Shown here: positions 63,685 to 64,000 of the stretch, piece by piece
Layout: each line of letters starts with the position of its first letter
Numbering within the stretch: the first letter of the stretch is position 1
Assembly: GCA_001464055.1 (NCBI GenBank)
Contig: LNET01000117.1
Location: 26,134 to 90,133 of the forward strand
Reading direction: 5' to 3'
Origin: Burkholderiales bacterium Ga0077543
Lineage (GTDB): Bacteria; Pseudomonadota; Gammaproteobacteria; Burkholderiales; Burkholderiaceae_C
Length of the DNA: 64,000 nt
The notes under the pieces: generated by a model
Seen by the model: only the letters and a program-made list of their open reading frames with translations
The model's database searches: none
What the model was told of the DNA's origin: nothing
Program-made: the position numbers and the translations under genes

Positions 63685-64000
63685 ATGGCAGACATCAAGA
63701 ACTACACCCTGAACTTCGGCCCGCAGCACCCTGCGGCGCACGGCGTGCTGCGCCTGGTGCTGGAGCTCGACGGCGAAGTCATCCAGCGTGCCGACCCGCA
63801 CATCGGCCTGTTGCACCGTGCCACCGAGAAACTGGCCGAAAGCAAGACCTACATCCAGAACCTGCCCTACATGGACCGGCTGGACTATGTCTCGATGATG
63901 TGCAACGAGCACGCCTACTGCCTGGCCATCGAGAAGCTGGCCGGCATCGAGGTGCCCGAGCGTGCGCAGTACATCCGCGTCATGTTCAGCGAACTCACGC
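63685..64000 (+). CDS. nuoD: NADH-quinone oxidoreductase subunit D, N-terminal part
   Basis: The gene runs off the right edge; 105 codons are visible and no ORF-track entry exists. It begins [85 protein letters not shown], the 49-kDa subunit that forms the quinone site with NuoB. It starts 9 nt after nuoC. Confidence 0.95.
   Translation, partial: MADIKNYTLNFGPQHPAAHGVLRLVLELDGEVIQRADPHIGLLHRATEKLAESKTYIQNLPYMDRLDYVSMMCNEHAYCLAIEKLAGIEVPERAQYIRVMFSELT

Noticed and set aside
1-64000. CRISPR arrays, insertion sequences, prophage or integrative element
   Set aside because: No regular direct repeats with spacers, transposase, integrase or phage structural genes were seen. Gene order is typical core chromosome.

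Overview
The window is about 64 kb of GC-rich, densely packed chromosomal DNA. Gene content and synteny point to a betaproteobacterium of the order Burkholderiales, possibly near the Rubrivivax/Leptothrix/Sphaerotilaceae group; that finer placement is inference. The evidence is the rpsO-pnp-tpiA-secG-tRNA-Leu-nuoABCD block, the complete iscRSUA-hscBA-fdx operon, zapB/zapA followed by 6S RNA, Bug-type and TRAP solute receptors, and an intracellular PHB depolymerase. I see no insertion sequence, prophage, CRISPR array or plasmid function. Very few lines of the ORF track are real genes; the rest are shadows produced by high GC.

Layout. 1-4.1 kb: a truncated peptide-ABC receptor diverges from an N-formylglutamate amidohydrolase/aspartoacylase-like pair, then an alpha/beta hydrolase coupled to an Anbu-type proteasome homologue. 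4.3-7.0 kb: a LysR regulator diverges from a Bug receptor across a 25-bp palindrome, followed by a small membrane protein. 7.2-14.3 kb: mutS, then a probable persulfide/sulfur module. In that module a BigR-like ArsR regulator, two YeeE/YedE half-transporters and a SulP transporter read left. A persulfide-dioxygenase-like hydrolase (BLH) and an AhpD-like protein read right. All appear to start from one 35-bp palindrome that carries a sigma70 promoter on each strand. 14.3-18.8 kb: a YlqF/RbgA-like GTPase, a DJ-1/PfpI gene with an internal deletion, an aldehyde dehydrogenase, and zwf behind a 31-bp dyad. 18.8-22.6 kb: a cytochrome c and PQQ-type dehydrogenase pair, with a predicted sigma54 promoter, divergent from an AcoR-like sigma54 activator.

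22.6-30.1 kb: suhB, trmJ, cysE, a GGDEF-EAL protein, mog, yjgA/darP and pmbA. 30.2-34.9 kb: a TRAP receptor converges on its permease genes, which sit in a packed string behind rpsU and yqeY. 35-41.3 kb: a flavoprotein, ybiB, a PAS protein with a degenerate GGDEF domain, a TauE exporter, an EVE protein, 6S RNA, zapA, a zapB-like gene and nth. 41.4-47.4 kb: rsxB, phaZ, an aromatic aminotransferase, uvrB and a low-molecular-weight phosphatase. 47.4-52.8 kb: the isc Fe-S assembly operon with two IscR-type boxes. 53-56.8 kb: tsaD, an ABC receptor and an aminotransferase. 57-64 kb: rpsO, pnp, a quinone oxidoreductase, tpiA, secG, tRNA-Leu(GAG) and the start of the nuo (complex I) operon.

The least expected signals are regulatory or degenerative: the two-faced promoter palindrome at 12991-13025, the in-frame DJ-1 deletion that removes the catalytic region, a leftward terminator with adjacent hairpins between two rightward genes (candidate small RNA, 52.9 kb), the zwf and nuoB ribosome-binding sites buried in inverted repeats, and the sigma54 control region of the PQQ dehydrogenase. 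All functional statements are based on reading motifs and on recalled family knowledge; no database search was run.
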